Assembly (NCBI GenBank): GCA_963779845.1
Contig: CAVZZV010000001.1
Coordinates: forward strand, 944,396-1,008,395
DNA from: CAVZZV01 sp963779845
GTDB lineage: Bacteria; Bacteroidota; Bacteroidia; Bacteroidales; GCA-2748055
Reading direction: 5' to 3'
DNA length: 64,000 bases
Made by a program: the position numbers and the translations under genes. Of this stretch, positions 35,545 to 45,364 are shown piece after piece. Under the pieces are notes generated by a model. That model was not told the DNA's origin and ran no database searches. It was given only the letters and a program-made list of their open reading frames with translations. The number at the start of each line of letters is the position of its first letter. The stretch's first letter is position 1.

Positions 35545-38541
35545 TTAAAATGAGGCATTAAATCCAATGGCATACGTCCGGAACTGAGGTTCAGTACCTA
35601 TATTTAATTCCCGTTTTTCCCGAATGGAAGAAATCGTGACCAGATTGGCTGCCCTCAGATATACGCTGAAGTTTTGTATAAAAGTATTTGTTGTTAAATT
35701 TTCGGGCAGAGTCATCGTCAGCTGAACCCGGTGAAGGGTAAACCAGTTATTCTTCTCTATCCAGTAAGTGGAATTTCTGAAATTATTCGAATTGTTGGAG
35801 GAGGAAAGCCTCGGATAGGTGGCTGTTCCCTTATCTCCAATTTCAGGGGTCCAACGGCCGAGCACTTCTTCGGAATATTTCCTGTCACCGTAAACCCAGT
35901 AGTACGCATTGTTGAAATAGGAGCTTTCGCCATTCTGACCTGTTCCGAGAAGGAAGAGTTCAAAGGCCTTGTATCTTAAGTTCAGATGCAGGGCATATTG
36001 TATTCTTGGTGAAGAATAGCCGATAACTTTTACATCATTATCATCAATAATTCCATCATCATTCAAATCCTTATATTTAATATCCCCGGGCTGCACCGCA
36101 CCGAAAGTCTGTGTGGCATGATTTTCTATCTCTGTCTGATTTGCGAAAAGTCCCTCAGCCACCCATCCGAACATGGCATCGGTAGGTTTGCCGGTTCTGA
36201 TGAGATAATCGTATTCATAATTTAATTCATCGGTCTGAAGAACTTTCGGAATGGCATAGACAACGTTGGCGCCAATGCTGATATTTAAATCGTTCACAGC
36301 GGTATTATACGCCACTGCCATTTCCACTCCCTGATCGAGATGTGAATTGTAATTTTCAAGCGGGAGTACATTTCCCAGATAATCAGGATAATAATTTGTA
36401 CGGGAAGTAAGTTCATCGTAGGAACGGCTGTGGAAATAATTTGCTTCCAGGTTCAGGGACCGGTTCAGCATCAGTGCTTCAAAACCTGCTGAATATTCAC
36501 TTCTTTTTACCCAGTCAATATTCGGATTCCCTATAGACTGAAAATAGCGTGCTGAATTTTCCACTATTCCGTTGTTATAGGTAAACAAAGAACCCTGTCC
36601 GTAGGTAGTCTGGTACAAATAGTAATCAGCCACGCCCTGGTCGGTATTTAAGAGTCCCCAGTCGGCCCTGATTTTTAAATAATTAAATACATTGGCGGGA
36701 ATAAAATCTTCCTCACTTAAAACCCAGGCAAAACCCACAGCCGGAGAAACGGCGTACTGGTTTTCCTTAGAAAAGCGTGGTGAGCCAGCCATAACAGCGC
36801 CTAATTGTGCGATATACTTCTTCCTGAAGCTGTAATTTGCCTGCACCCCAAAATGAAGGTCTTTTAGCTGATGAATATCCTGATTAAGCTGAACCTGTTG
36901 ACGGTAGGCAACTCCCACAGCATTAATCTCATGTTCCCCGAAAAGCCGGTGATAATTAAGGGTTCCGTATAAACCGATTCTTCTGTAAAAATCAGGATTT
37001 ATTATGGATTCAGATCCCTGTTCCACATCGAGTCCTACTTTATTATAAGCAATACTGTCTGCCCCGCTGACATCACTTAGAACCACCGGTTCATAAACGG
37101 CATAGGTATTTAATAAACGGCTTTCGTAATAATTTCGTACATCAAAAGTAAGATAAGCACTGGCGGTAAGTCCCTCGGTGATGAAACCCAAATCAAAATC
37201 AAGTCCGGTATTAATCTGCAGAATCCTGTTCATGGTATTTCTGTAACCGGCGAGCACCTGGTTTCCATATATATTTTGCTGATAGATAGAGGTTCCTCCC
37301 GGAACATAACGGCCGTTAATAAGATTTGCATTGGCCATCATTGCAGAATCACTTAGAGGTATAAGTACAGGTGCCTGGTTAGGGAGGAAGGTGGAGGAAT
37401 TTTGCCAGAAATCACCGTTTTTCAGATTGGTGTTCATATCAAAAATTGCCACTCCGTCGGCTCTCATGGAAATGTAGTCATTAATTCTGTAATCGGCATT
37501 TCCCCTTAGGTTAATCCGGTCGGAATGCTGTTCTTTACCCAGATCGGGAAGGGAATTTTGCCTCTTCCAGCCCATATAAACATAATATTTAGCAATATCA
37601 TTACCTCCGGAAGCTTCGGCAATTAAATGGTGAAAGGTCTGGTAGTCTTTCAGGTATTCGGAATTGTAATAACTTTCATCCGGATAAAGTAGATTATTTA
37701 CATGATTTCTTGTATTTGCAATTTCCATACTATCATAAATGGGAGCTTTCCCGTCATTTACAAGGGCTTCATTGTATAAGGACATATAATCGGAGGCATT
37801 CAGATATTTAGGATAACTGATAGGGTTCATGATTCCGCCGTCGAGTCTTACCTTCAGTTCCTTTTTATAAGACTGTCCCCTTTTGGTGGTAACCAGAATA
37901 ACGGGAAGATCAGCTTTAGCCCCGTAAAGAAGGCGTGTGGCGGGATCTTTTAATACAGTTATCTGTTCGATTTCCTGAAGATTCAGGGAGCTGACAGGTC
38001 TGGGGATTCCGTCCACGACAATCAGTGCTGCTCCCATTCCGTATACATTCTGATTGCCGAACATACCAGGAACTCTGCCGTTAATCGCTGCATAGATATC
38101 CTGGTTGGCATCGTAGCGAAGAATTTCCGTGGGATCAATAACCGTAACGGCCCCGGTAATATTTCTTCTTTTTATGGTTCTGAAGGGAAGGTGCACCATA
38201 TCCTGCTCAGAAAGCTGATAATCCATAAGGATGAGTTGAATATCTTCAGTCTGGCTTTCCGGATTTTCTATCAGCCTGCTCGAATAGCCATCAGCTTCGA
38301 TCAGAACAGGATTGCCTTTAGCGGCTTTCACCGTGAAATATCCGTCAGGGCCTGTCCTGGTGACAAAAGCACCTTCCTCACTGTAGATTCTGGCATTTCC
38401 CAGCGGATTTCCATCCTGGTCTGTAACCCGGGAGGAAAAATCAAAATTTTGTTTTTCAGCTCCGGTTTTTTGAGCATTTAATTGCCCGGGCAGGAAAAGG
38501 CTTAGAGAAGTCAGTATGAAAATGGCAATAAATTTTCTCAT
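35545..38541 (-). CDS. SusC/RagA TonB-linked outer membrane transporter (divergent)
   Basis: 998 residues. Signal peptide (about 1-23), carboxypeptidase-regulatory-like domain (about 36-110, FSSRVTDQDGNPLGNARIYSEEGAFV), plug domain (about 125-225, IEQITVLKDPATRLLYGAKADLPVILVTTKRG), then a 22-strand-type barrel ending in RTYAIGFNASF with terminal Phe. The plug segment differs from the usual YG-RAANGVILITTKRG and the CRD lacks the common GVTVxxKGT wording, so it is a divergent paralogue of the upstream SusC. It imports oligosaccharides with TonB energy. Its stop overlaps an ATG of the downstream SusD gene. Confidence 0.9.
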   Translation of the reverse strand: MRKFIAIFILTSLSLFLPGQLNAQKTGAEKQNFDFSSRVTDQDGNPLGNARIYSEEGAFVTRTGPDGYFTVKAAKGNPVLIEADGYSSRLIENPESQTEDIQLILMDYQLSEQDMVHLPFRTIKRRNITGAVTVIDPTEILRYDANQDIYAAINGRVPGMFGNQNVYGMGAALIVVDGIPRPVSSLNLQEIEQITVLKDPATRLLYGAKADLPVILVTTKRGQSYKKELKVRLDGGIMNPISYPKYLNASDYMSLYNEALVNDGKAPIYDSMEIANTRNHVNNLLYPDESYYNSEYLKDYQTFHHLIAEASGGNDIAKYYVYMGWKRQNSLPDLGKEQHSDRINLRGNADYRINDYISMRADGVAIFDMNTNLKNGDFWQNSSTFLPNQAPVLIPLSDSAMMANANLINGRYVPGGTSIYQQNIYGNQVLAGYRNTMNRILQINTGLDFDLGFITEGLTASAYLTFDVRNYYESRLLNTYAVYEPVVLSDVSGADSIAYNKVGLDVEQGSESIINPDFYRRIGLYGTLNYHRLFGEHEINAVGVAYRQQVQLNQDIHQLKDLHFGVQANYSFRKKYIAQLGAVMAGSPRFSKENQYAVSPAVGFAWVLSEEDFIPANVFNYLKIRADWGLLNTDQGVADYYLYQTTYGQGSLFTYNNGIVENSARYFQSIGNPNIDWVKRSEYSAGFEALMLNRSLNLEANYFHSRSYDELTSRTNYYPDYLGNVLPLENYNSHLDQGVEMAVAYNTAVNDLNISIGANVVYAIPKVLQTDELNYEYDYLIRTGKPTDAMFGWVAEGLFANQTEIENHATQTFGAVQPGDIKYKDLNDDGIIDDNDVKVIGYSSPRIQYALHLNLRYKAFELFLLGTGQNGESSYFNNAYYWVYGDRKYSEEVLGRWTPEIGDKGTATYPRLSSSNNSNNFRNSTYWIEKNNWFTLHRVQLTMTLPENLTTNTFIQNFSVYLRAANLVTISSIREKRELNIGTEPQFRTYAIGFNASF

Positions 38542-38568
38542 GATAAATTCTTTAAAGATTAATTTTCT

Positions 38569-40374
38569 TTACCATCCGGGATTTTGCGGCCATCCGGGAT
38601 ACAGCTGGGTCTGGCTTTTATAAAATGGCAGCCAATAATGCCTTTGCTCGAATATTCTGTTAAACACCACCACTTTTTTAAAATAAGTATGGCCTTGATC
38701 GAAAAGCAGATCATATTGCACCTTATATTCGGGCAGGTGAGCGATATACCATCTGCGCATATCATTCCATCGTGCACCTTCGAAACACAGCTCCACGGAA
38801 CGTTCATTCCTGATTCTTTCCCTGAAGGCTTCCCTGCTTCCTGTAAACTGTGCATCCACATCCGGCATGTTGGATCTGCCCCTTACCAGGTTCACTGCCT
38901 GAAGAGCGGTAAGAGTGGCTCCTTCGGCTGAACCGGAAGGTCCGGAGGCTTCATTTACTGCCTCGGCATACATAAGGTATATATCAGCAAGCCGCATCAA
39001 AGGAGTGGCATAAGTAAACTGAGACCAGAGCTGGTCAATTTTATTGACTCCTTTTGGCCAGTATTTATGATTGATATAGGAGGTAATAACTCCGGGTTCA
39101 TTTTTATCGGCACCGCCTTCGTATAGTTTAAGAATAGTTGGACCACTGACACCGGCATTATCTCCGTCGACATAGATAAATTTCCTGAATCGGGGGTCCC
39201 TGTTGCTCCATGGGTCCATGGGATCATATCCCGAGGCCGGATCATCAAAGGGCAGACCATTATCCATTTCATACCGATCTACCAGGTTCTGGACGGGGGT
39301 TTCGCAAATGTCATTGCCTCCGAATCGTGCGGGAGTATAAATGCGGCCCAGCCGGGCATTCATCATCTGTGCCCCGTATGGGAACCCAATACCCTGATTA
39401 TATCCAAAATTACGGTTAGGTACTTTGGCCCATATGGTTTCAGAAGTCCAGGGGGTGGTTCCGTCCATCCTGGCAAAAAGGTCCAGGTAGTTTTCGAAAG
39501 GCACCAAAGTGTAAACTCCCTTATTGGCGAGTTGAATGACCTGCCATGCTGCTTCTGCGGCCCTTTTCATGTATTCCGGGTCGAATACATATCCGCCTCC
39601 GGCATCATTCACCATAAGCGGACTTCCTGCATAAAGCAAAGCCCGCGCCTTATAGGCAAGTGCGGCTCCTTTTGTGGCGCGACCGGTATTCAGTCCTGCA
39701 CGGCTTGCTCCCACAGAAGTATTGTCCCAATTTTCCGGCAGAAGCGAGGCAGCCATATCCAAATCTTCCACAATTCTTTCCACCGTTTCCTGGAAATTCA
39801 GCCTGGACTGATCCAGCGGTTCAATAGCTGAAAAAACCTTATCGGCATAGGGAATTCCTCCCCAGCGAACAGCTATTTCCCAATGCAGGAATGCCCTGAA
39901 AAAATAGGCCTGACCAAGGAGAAGGTTACGCTGTTCCTCGGTGCCCTGCATCATATCGATATTTTCCAGACACTGATTGGCTACTCTGATGCCCCTCCAT
40001 CCATCGGGCCAGACTCCGGTAGGTGTACCGGCAGGACCGTAAACACTGGGTTCGTTTTCATTCCAGCAATTCGACTGCCAGTTATTGAAAATGACATCCC
40101 AGTAATTTCCTTCGGCATATTTTCTGGCCGAAGCCCAGGCCTGAACAGCAATGGATTCATCCCCGTTAGCGCTGGCGGTTGTTAATGCAAAATTATTCGG
40201 ATCCACAAAAGAGGCATACATGGCATCGGCAAAACCCTGAAAACTTTCATAGGTGCCAAATACATCCTTCTCCGAAATTTCCGCATCAGGTGTTTTATCC
40301 AGATATTCCTCACACGACCACAAACTGAGGGCGAGTATGAGACATATTCCTGTAATATTTAAATTCCTTCTCAT
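38569..40374 (-). CDS. SusD/RagB-like nutrient-binding lipoprotein
   Basis: 601 residues with lipobox SLWSC (C about 21). Typical SusD blocks are CEEYLDKTPDAEISEKDVFGTYESFQGFADAMYASF at the N-terminus, the TPR-rich helical core (LLGQAYFFRAFLHWEIAVRWGGIPY), LADIYLMYAEAVNEASGP, and the C-terminal RIRNERSVELCFEGARWNDMRRWY. It sits at the cell surface and binds glycan for the SusC encoded 12 bases upstream. The frame is intact over the full length. Confidence 0.94.
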   Translation of the reverse strand: MRRNLNITGICLILALSLWSCEEYLDKTPDAEISEKDVFGTYESFQGFADAMYASFVDPNNFALTTASANGDESIAVQAWASARKYAEGNYWDVIFNNWQSNCWNENEPSVYGPAGTPTGVWPDGWRGIRVANQCLENIDMMQGTEEQRNLLLGQAYFFRAFLHWEIAVRWGGIPYADKVFSAIEPLDQSRLNFQETVERIVEDLDMAASLLPENWDNTSVGASRAGLNTGRATKGAALAYKARALLYAGSPLMVNDAGGGYVFDPEYMKRAAEAAWQVIQLANKGVYTLVPFENYLDLFARMDGTTPWTSETIWAKVPNRNFGYNQGIGFPYGAQMMNARLGRIYTPARFGGNDICETPVQNLVDRYEMDNGLPFDDPASGYDPMDPWSNRDPRFRKFIYVDGDNAGVSGPTILKLYEGGADKNEPGVITSYINHKYWPKGVNKIDQLWSQFTYATPLMRLADIYLMYAEAVNEASGPSGSAEGATLTALQAVNLVRGRSNMPDVDAQFTGSREAFRERIRNERSVELCFEGARWNDMRRWYIAHLPEYKVQYDLLFDQGHTYFKKVVVFNRIFEQRHYWLPFYKSQTQLYPGWPQNPGW

Positions 40375-40385
40375 TGCATTATATA

Positions 40386-43300
40386 TTAAAATGATATATT
40401 GAGACCAAGACTATATCTTCTCAGAATCGGATACTGCAGGTTGTCGGATGCAGGCCTGTCCCTGTCCTCCAGAGTTTTATTCCATATAAGGATATTTCCG
40501 GTATTCAAAAACAGGCGAAGGTTGTTGATGCCTGCCTTATCGAGTTTTGATCCGGAGAAAGTATAGGAAATCTCGGCACTCTGCAGCTTGAAGAATGAAT
40601 AGTCCCAGACATAATATTGTGCCTTGGGTGAATAGTAATTGTACCGTACATGGGGATATAAATTATCTCCGCTGGTGCGTCCCAGTTCCGGAGCCCAGGA
40701 TTCATTATTCTGGAAATCATAGGCGATGCTGTAATTGTAACGGAATTCATTATAATTGGCGTCTCTTCCGCTGACATTAAATACACCGTAAAACTGAGTC
40801 ATTACCCCGAAACCATGATAATTATATCCAAGTGTTAATCCATAGGAATATTCCGGAATAACCGAAAATGCCCAGGGTACCACATCATCCTCATTGGCAA
40901 CCCCGTCGGCATTAAAATCTACTATGCGGTAATCACCCGGAAGATAATAGGTATTGTCCAGAAGAGTAACTCCGGTATACATATCATCCCATGACTGGAT
41001 AACACCCGTTGAAATCTGGCTGCGTTGCTGACCGAGGGAGAAACCGGCATTTTTCTGATAATCTGGAGTAAGTTCAGGATCATCCCTCTCAATTACTTCA
41101 TTATGCATCCTGGCAACATTGAATTTGGCCCACATCCTGGATTTCGGTCTGGCTTTGGAAAAATTCAGCTCAAATTCCCATCCGCTGGATTTCAGTTCCC
41201 CGAGGTTGGCAGCAGGAAGATCAGTGCCGAATATGGCATTTTTAGTTCTGTCTGCTGCTTCGATCAGCATGTCAGTCCTGTTCTCCCAGTAGTAATCGAA
41301 GGACATGGTTACCAGGTTTTTGAATATTCCAATCTCAGCACCTATATCCTGTTTTTTTGCCACTTCCCAGTGAATATCGGGATTGGCCACATCTCCTTCC
41401 AGGTAAATGGGGTATCCGGGTTGAGAGACCGGTGCACCGAAGAAAACAGCTTTATTGGTTTTTGTCCAGCTGCTTACATACTGCCAGCGGTTGATTCCTT
41501 CATCATTACCCACCTTACCCCAGGAATATCTTAATTTCAGGGTATTCATCCACGGCACGGCAGTCCTGAAAAAATCCTCATTTGAAATCATCCAGCCTCC
41601 GGCCATGGAAGGAAAGAAACCATAACGGTATTTTCTGCTGAATTTTTCTGAACCGTTATATGCTCCGTTAAATTCCAGGAAATACCTTCCTGCATAATCG
41701 TAGGTTGTTCTTCCGACCCAACCTTCACGATAGGAGGGGAAACTGGATCCGGAGGCATATTGATCCCGGTTAAACAGTAACAATCCCGATATTGAATGTT
41801 GTCCGAACTCCCGGTTGTAATTTACAGATGCTTCATAATAAATATGCCGGTACACCTGATTGTTCATATTTTCTGCGCTAAGCTGGTTGGGCTCATCCAC
41901 GTAATTATATCCGTGTGAAGAGGTGGTAGGGTAGGTGGTCTCAATGGCATCCAGAGAGTCTGCTCTGTTTTCGGCGAAGAGGATAGATGGTTTGATATAT
42001 TTGGTGATCATCCCGTTATCCACCACATTGGGTCCGCTGGTATAGAAATAATTATCGAAAGAAGTTTTTACTCCTGCCGAAAGCCCCTCGGTTAAAACAT
42101 CAAGTTGTTGAATTAATTCGAAATCGGTATTTGCCTGAGCCCGGTTGTTTCTGTCGACTCCGTGAAAATTTCCATTGTATACCTCATTATCAAAACGATC
42201 GAAAAGAGATGAAGTCGCATAGGTACCATCGGCATATTTTACCGGGTACATATCAGGGGGATTTCCGTAAAACCCATTCCATAAACCGCCCCGGTTGTTA
42301 TATCCCGGGGTGTCTTTAATCCCGTAGATCCCTGATAGATTCACCTTAAAGCGGGTGCTGCGGGATATATCGAAATCAAAATTACTTCTGAAGTTATACC
42401 TGTCGTAGGAGAATGAGGGATCATAACCCTGTCCTATGTCACTGAAATTGAGAATGTCTCCCTGGGAAAGATATCCCAGTGAAAGGAAATATCTTACGAA
42501 ATCCGTTCCTCCTCTTACATTAAGATTATAACGCTGTTCCCATGCATAATCATTGCTCATCTTTTCCCTCCAGTTCACATCCGGATAGAGTTCGGGATAA
42601 TCCTGAAGTTTGTAGTGCTGAAGGACATCCCAGGGCATATAGGCTTTCCAGGAGGTTTCATCAGATGGAAGACCATGGGCAATGGCCAGGTTTTTAAGTT
42701 TATTCGCTTCATAGGAATTTAGTAATTCGGGAAGCTTTGAAATGGAACTTGCCGTCACAATGCTTTCAAATGAAAGTATGGGTTTCCCGATTTTCCCTCT
42801 TTTGGTGGTAATAAGAATGACCCCGTCGGCCCCTCTTACACCGAATACAGCAGTTGCTGAGGCATCTTTTAAAACAGAAATGCTTTGTATTTCATTAGGG
42901 TCCACATCCATCATGGAACGTTCCACCCCGTCGACAAGAATCAATGGTTCACCACCGTTCCAGGTGGTTTGTCCGCGTACATATATTTTAGTGGCCTTGT
43001 CATCTTTTCCCGAGGCATTATGGGTAGGTGCTCCTCCGGGGACTCCCGATTCTCTGATGGTTACCACACCAGGCATGAGGCCGTTGAGATTGTCTGTGAG
43101 GTTACTCCCCTGGAAGTTTCTTTTGATTTCCTCACCCGTAGTCTGGGTAATGGCCCCAACCACACTTTCTTTCTTCTGGGATCCGTATCCTACAAATACC
43201 ACTTCCTCAAGTGATGTGGTTTCCGGTTTTAGTTTAATATTTACATTTGCTGTTTCGTTAGTGACCGTAACTAACTGAGGTTCCATTCCCACAAACGAAA

Positions 43301-43514
43301 ATCGCAACTGATCACCGGTATTTGCCCTGATAGAATATTCACCTTCAGCATCCGTGACAGTTCCGGTGGTGGTACCTTCTATAATGACTGTCACTCCGAT
43401 GAGAGGCTCATTCGTATTATCCGTGACAACTCCGCGTATTTCGCGTGTCTGCGCGAAGGCCGGATAAGCGCTCAACATCATCAGCAGCATTAGTAATTTT
43501 AGTTTTCTTTTCAT
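40386..43514 (-). CDS. SusC/RagA TonB-linked outer membrane transporter
   Basis: 1042 residues. Signal peptide (about 1-21), carboxypeptidase-regulatory-like domain (about 24-100, IRGVVTDNTNEPLIGVTVIIEGTTTGTVTD), TonB box region ETTSLEEVVFVGYGSQKK, plug with the family signature (LILVDGVERSMMDVDPNEIQSISVLKDASATAVFGVRGADGVILITTKRG), and a beta-barrel ending in RRYSLGLNISF. It drives TonB-dependent uptake of oligosaccharides. First gene of the long susCDCD-DUF1735-GH127-DUF4838 operon; a LacI-type operator lies 120 bases upstream of its ATG. Confidence 0.95.
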   Translation of the reverse strand: MKRKLKLLMLLMMLSAYPAFAQTREIRGVVTDNTNEPLIGVTVIIEGTTTGTVTDAEGEYSIRANTGDQLRFSFVGMEPQLVTVTNETANVNIKLKPETTSLEEVVFVGYGSQKKESVVGAITQTTGEEIKRNFQGSNLTDNLNGLMPGVVTIRESGVPGGAPTHNASGKDDKATKIYVRGQTTWNGGEPLILVDGVERSMMDVDPNEIQSISVLKDASATAVFGVRGADGVILITTKRGKIGKPILSFESIVTASSISKLPELLNSYEANKLKNLAIAHGLPSDETSWKAYMPWDVLQHYKLQDYPELYPDVNWREKMSNDYAWEQRYNLNVRGGTDFVRYFLSLGYLSQGDILNFSDIGQGYDPSFSYDRYNFRSNFDFDISRSTRFKVNLSGIYGIKDTPGYNNRGGLWNGFYGNPPDMYPVKYADGTYATSSLFDRFDNEVYNGNFHGVDRNNRAQANTDFELIQQLDVLTEGLSAGVKTSFDNYFYTSGPNVVDNGMITKYIKPSILFAENRADSLDAIETTYPTTSSHGYNYVDEPNQLSAENMNNQVYRHIYYEASVNYNREFGQHSISGLLLFNRDQYASGSSFPSYREGWVGRTTYDYAGRYFLEFNGAYNGSEKFSRKYRYGFFPSMAGGWMISNEDFFRTAVPWMNTLKLRYSWGKVGNDEGINRWQYVSSWTKTNKAVFFGAPVSQPGYPIYLEGDVANPDIHWEVAKKQDIGAEIGIFKNLVTMSFDYYWENRTDMLIEAADRTKNAIFGTDLPAANLGELKSSGWEFELNFSKARPKSRMWAKFNVARMHNEVIERDDPELTPDYQKNAGFSLGQQRSQISTGVIQSWDDMYTGVTLLDNTYYLPGDYRIVDFNADGVANEDDVVPWAFSVIPEYSYGLTLGYNYHGFGVMTQFYGVFNVSGRDANYNEFRYNYSIAYDFQNNESWAPELGRTSGDNLYPHVRYNYYSPKAQYYVWDYSFFKLQSAEISYTFSGSKLDKAGINNLRLFLNTGNILIWNKTLEDRDRPASDNLQYPILRRYSLGLNISF

Positions 43515-43633
43515 TTTGAATGTGTATTTAGATACTAAGCTTGATATCCCGTTCTGTTTTCATTCCTTTTATGTTTCTGCGATTCCCCTGCTTTTATACA
43601 ATGTTGTAAAATTTCGGTCTCAGCAGAATGGAA

Positions 43634-43643
43634 CAAACGTTTG
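43634..43643. promoter_or_regulatory. Putative LacI operator (CAAACGTTTG)
   Basis: Perfect palindrome in the context GGAACAAACGTTTGTGCAAGA, with the extended right half TTTGTGCAA complete. It sits between the ADP-ribosylglycohydrolase stop and the SusC ATG, 120 bases upstream of the latter, so it probably controls the susCDCD operon. Confidence 0.7.
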
Positions 43644-43771
43644 TGCAAGATAATAAAATTATTATTAAAGAATCAAATAATTATCCTTTTTTTCATTTTT
43701 CCTGGCCGGAAATTCCTTTTTTAATTAAAAAATTGTTAAAAGAATATGGATGAATGATATTTTAACCTGAA

Positions 43772-45355
43772 TTATGGATTTATATCCTCTTTTTCGTCAT
43801 ACACAATAAGATAATTGATGATAAGAGGATGTTTTTCATCCGGATTCAGAAGCTTCACCTCCAGAGTATGATCTCCTGTGGGAAGATCGAAATTCCAGTA
43901 CAAATCAAGCTTTCTTCGTTTAAAATCTGCCGGTAATTCGACAGTTTTTACAAGATTACCATCTGAATAAATTTCAGCCGTACCCGTGTAGTCGCCTGTT
44001 GAACCTCTTTTTCCGGGATATTCTGCTGAAATAAGAATGCCGCTTCCATGAAAGCTATAGCTGAATTTCTCCCTGCTGAGCTGTTTGTCCAAAATTTCCT
44101 TTTTCACCGGTATAAGTCCGGGAAAGCTTTGTTCAAACTTAACAGCTTCCGGTTTCTGCACCGCAATGGTAATTTCTTCTTCACCGGTATTTCCTCCGTT
44201 CTTTTTGATTAATTCGAGGGCATGTTCAAAACTGAGACGGTAGGTCTGCCTGAGAGACAAATCCGTGAAGGGAAAATTTTGATCTTCCACTTCCTTAATA
44301 TTATTGAGCCAGTGGCCGGGAATGTTCTTGTATCCAAGGGCTGTTCCCAGAATGCCTGCGGCATTGGAAGGATTGCAGTCGGAATCTGCTCCGCAACGGG
44401 TTGAAATTTCTATGGTTTTTCCCATATCTCCCTCACCATATAAAAGTCCCATCAGTATATATGCACTGTTCATCTTCGCTTCTATGGTAAAGGGAATGGA
44501 GTATCCTTTCGGACAGGTCTCTTCATTGCTCCATTTTTCCTGAAGCATTCTCCAGGTATCTTTCCAGTTTTCATTTTCTTCAGACCAGGCAATCATATCC
44601 GAAATCAGGGCATAAAAATCACTTTGTTCAGGTATCATTTTCAGGGCCTCCCTGACAATGACATCTATATCGTCGGTTATGAAAGCAAGACTATACATAG
44701 CCGATACATAAACACCTCCGTACCAGCCGTCGCCGTAATTCATGATGTGACCTATTTTATCACAGATTTCCGAAGCGGTAACCGGCATTGCAGGGGACAT
44801 AAGTCCGGCAAAATCCGATTCAATCTGAAAATCTATATCATCGGCATGCGGATTGTTTTTCCAGAAACCCGATTCCGGAGGCATTATTCCGTGCAGGATG
44901 TTATATCGGGCAGCCTGATTGGCATGCCAGAGTGGGTATTCTGCATGTGCAAATGCATTGGCAAACTTATCCACAGAGGCATCCAGTCCATATTCCTCAA
45001 ATACCTCCACAAAAGTCAAGTCCATGTAAATATCATCATAGAGCCATGAACGATTGTCAAACCAATCCTTTGCATAACCCGATTCGGGCCATGGAATATT
45101 AAAGCTATCGGGAATCATGAGCCCGTTGAATTTGAACTCGGTAGGTCCGCCATAAGTTACTCCGATGGCTTGTCCTGCCCATCCTCCCATTATTTTATCC
45201 ATTAATTTCTCCTTCGACAGGCTTATCTTTTCCGGAAACTCAAAATTTCCGGATTCCGCATTCCTGTTTCCCCTGAATGCCCCGCTGTCGCTGCAGGCAG
45301 AAATAATTAACGATATCAGGAAAAGATACAATATGAAAGCGCTGTTTTTTCTCAT
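43772..45355 (-). CDS. Exported ADP-ribosylglycohydrolase-fold lipoprotein
   Basis: 527 residues with lipobox LIISAC (C about 21), so it faces the periplasm or cell surface. The ADP-ribosylglycohydrolase-type helical domain spans about 45-375: MGGWAGQAIGVTYGGPTEF, YDDIYMDLTFV, HIMNYGDGWYGGVYVSAMY, and STRCGADSDCNPSNAAGILG. A C-terminal beta-sandwich follows (about 410-520). Compared with canonical ARH enzymes the metal-site aspartates are kept, but the threonines of TDDT and DTDT are replaced (YDDIY, DSDCN), so the substrate may differ from ADP-ribosyl groups. A damaged paralogue lies at 55996-57538. Last gene of an operon with two sulfatases and the GH20 enzyme. Confidence 0.85.
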   Translation of the reverse strand: MRKNSAFILYLFLISLIISACSDSGAFRGNRNAESGNFEFPEKISLSKEKLMDKIMGGWAGQAIGVTYGGPTEFKFNGLMIPDSFNIPWPESGYAKDWFDNRSWLYDDIYMDLTFVEVFEEYGLDASVDKFANAFAHAEYPLWHANQAARYNILHGIMPPESGFWKNNPHADDIDFQIESDFAGLMSPAMPVTASEICDKIGHIMNYGDGWYGGVYVSAMYSLAFITDDIDVIVREALKMIPEQSDFYALISDMIAWSEENENWKDTWRMLQEKWSNEETCPKGYSIPFTIEAKMNSAYILMGLLYGEGDMGKTIEISTRCGADSDCNPSNAAGILGTALGYKNIPGHWLNNIKEVEDQNFPFTDLSLRQTYRLSFEHALELIKKNGGNTGEEEITIAVQKPEAVKFEQSFPGLIPVKKEILDKQLSREKFSYSFHGSGILISAEYPGKRGSTGDYTGTAEIYSDGNLVKTVELPADFKRRKLDLYWNFDLPTGDHTLEVKLLNPDEKHPLIINYLIVYDEKEDINP

Positions 45356-45364
45356 AACTTCTTT

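Noticed and set aside
42742..43278. 178-residue plus-strand frame
   Set aside because: Antisense to the SusC plug domain; the composition is that of a reversed coding frame.
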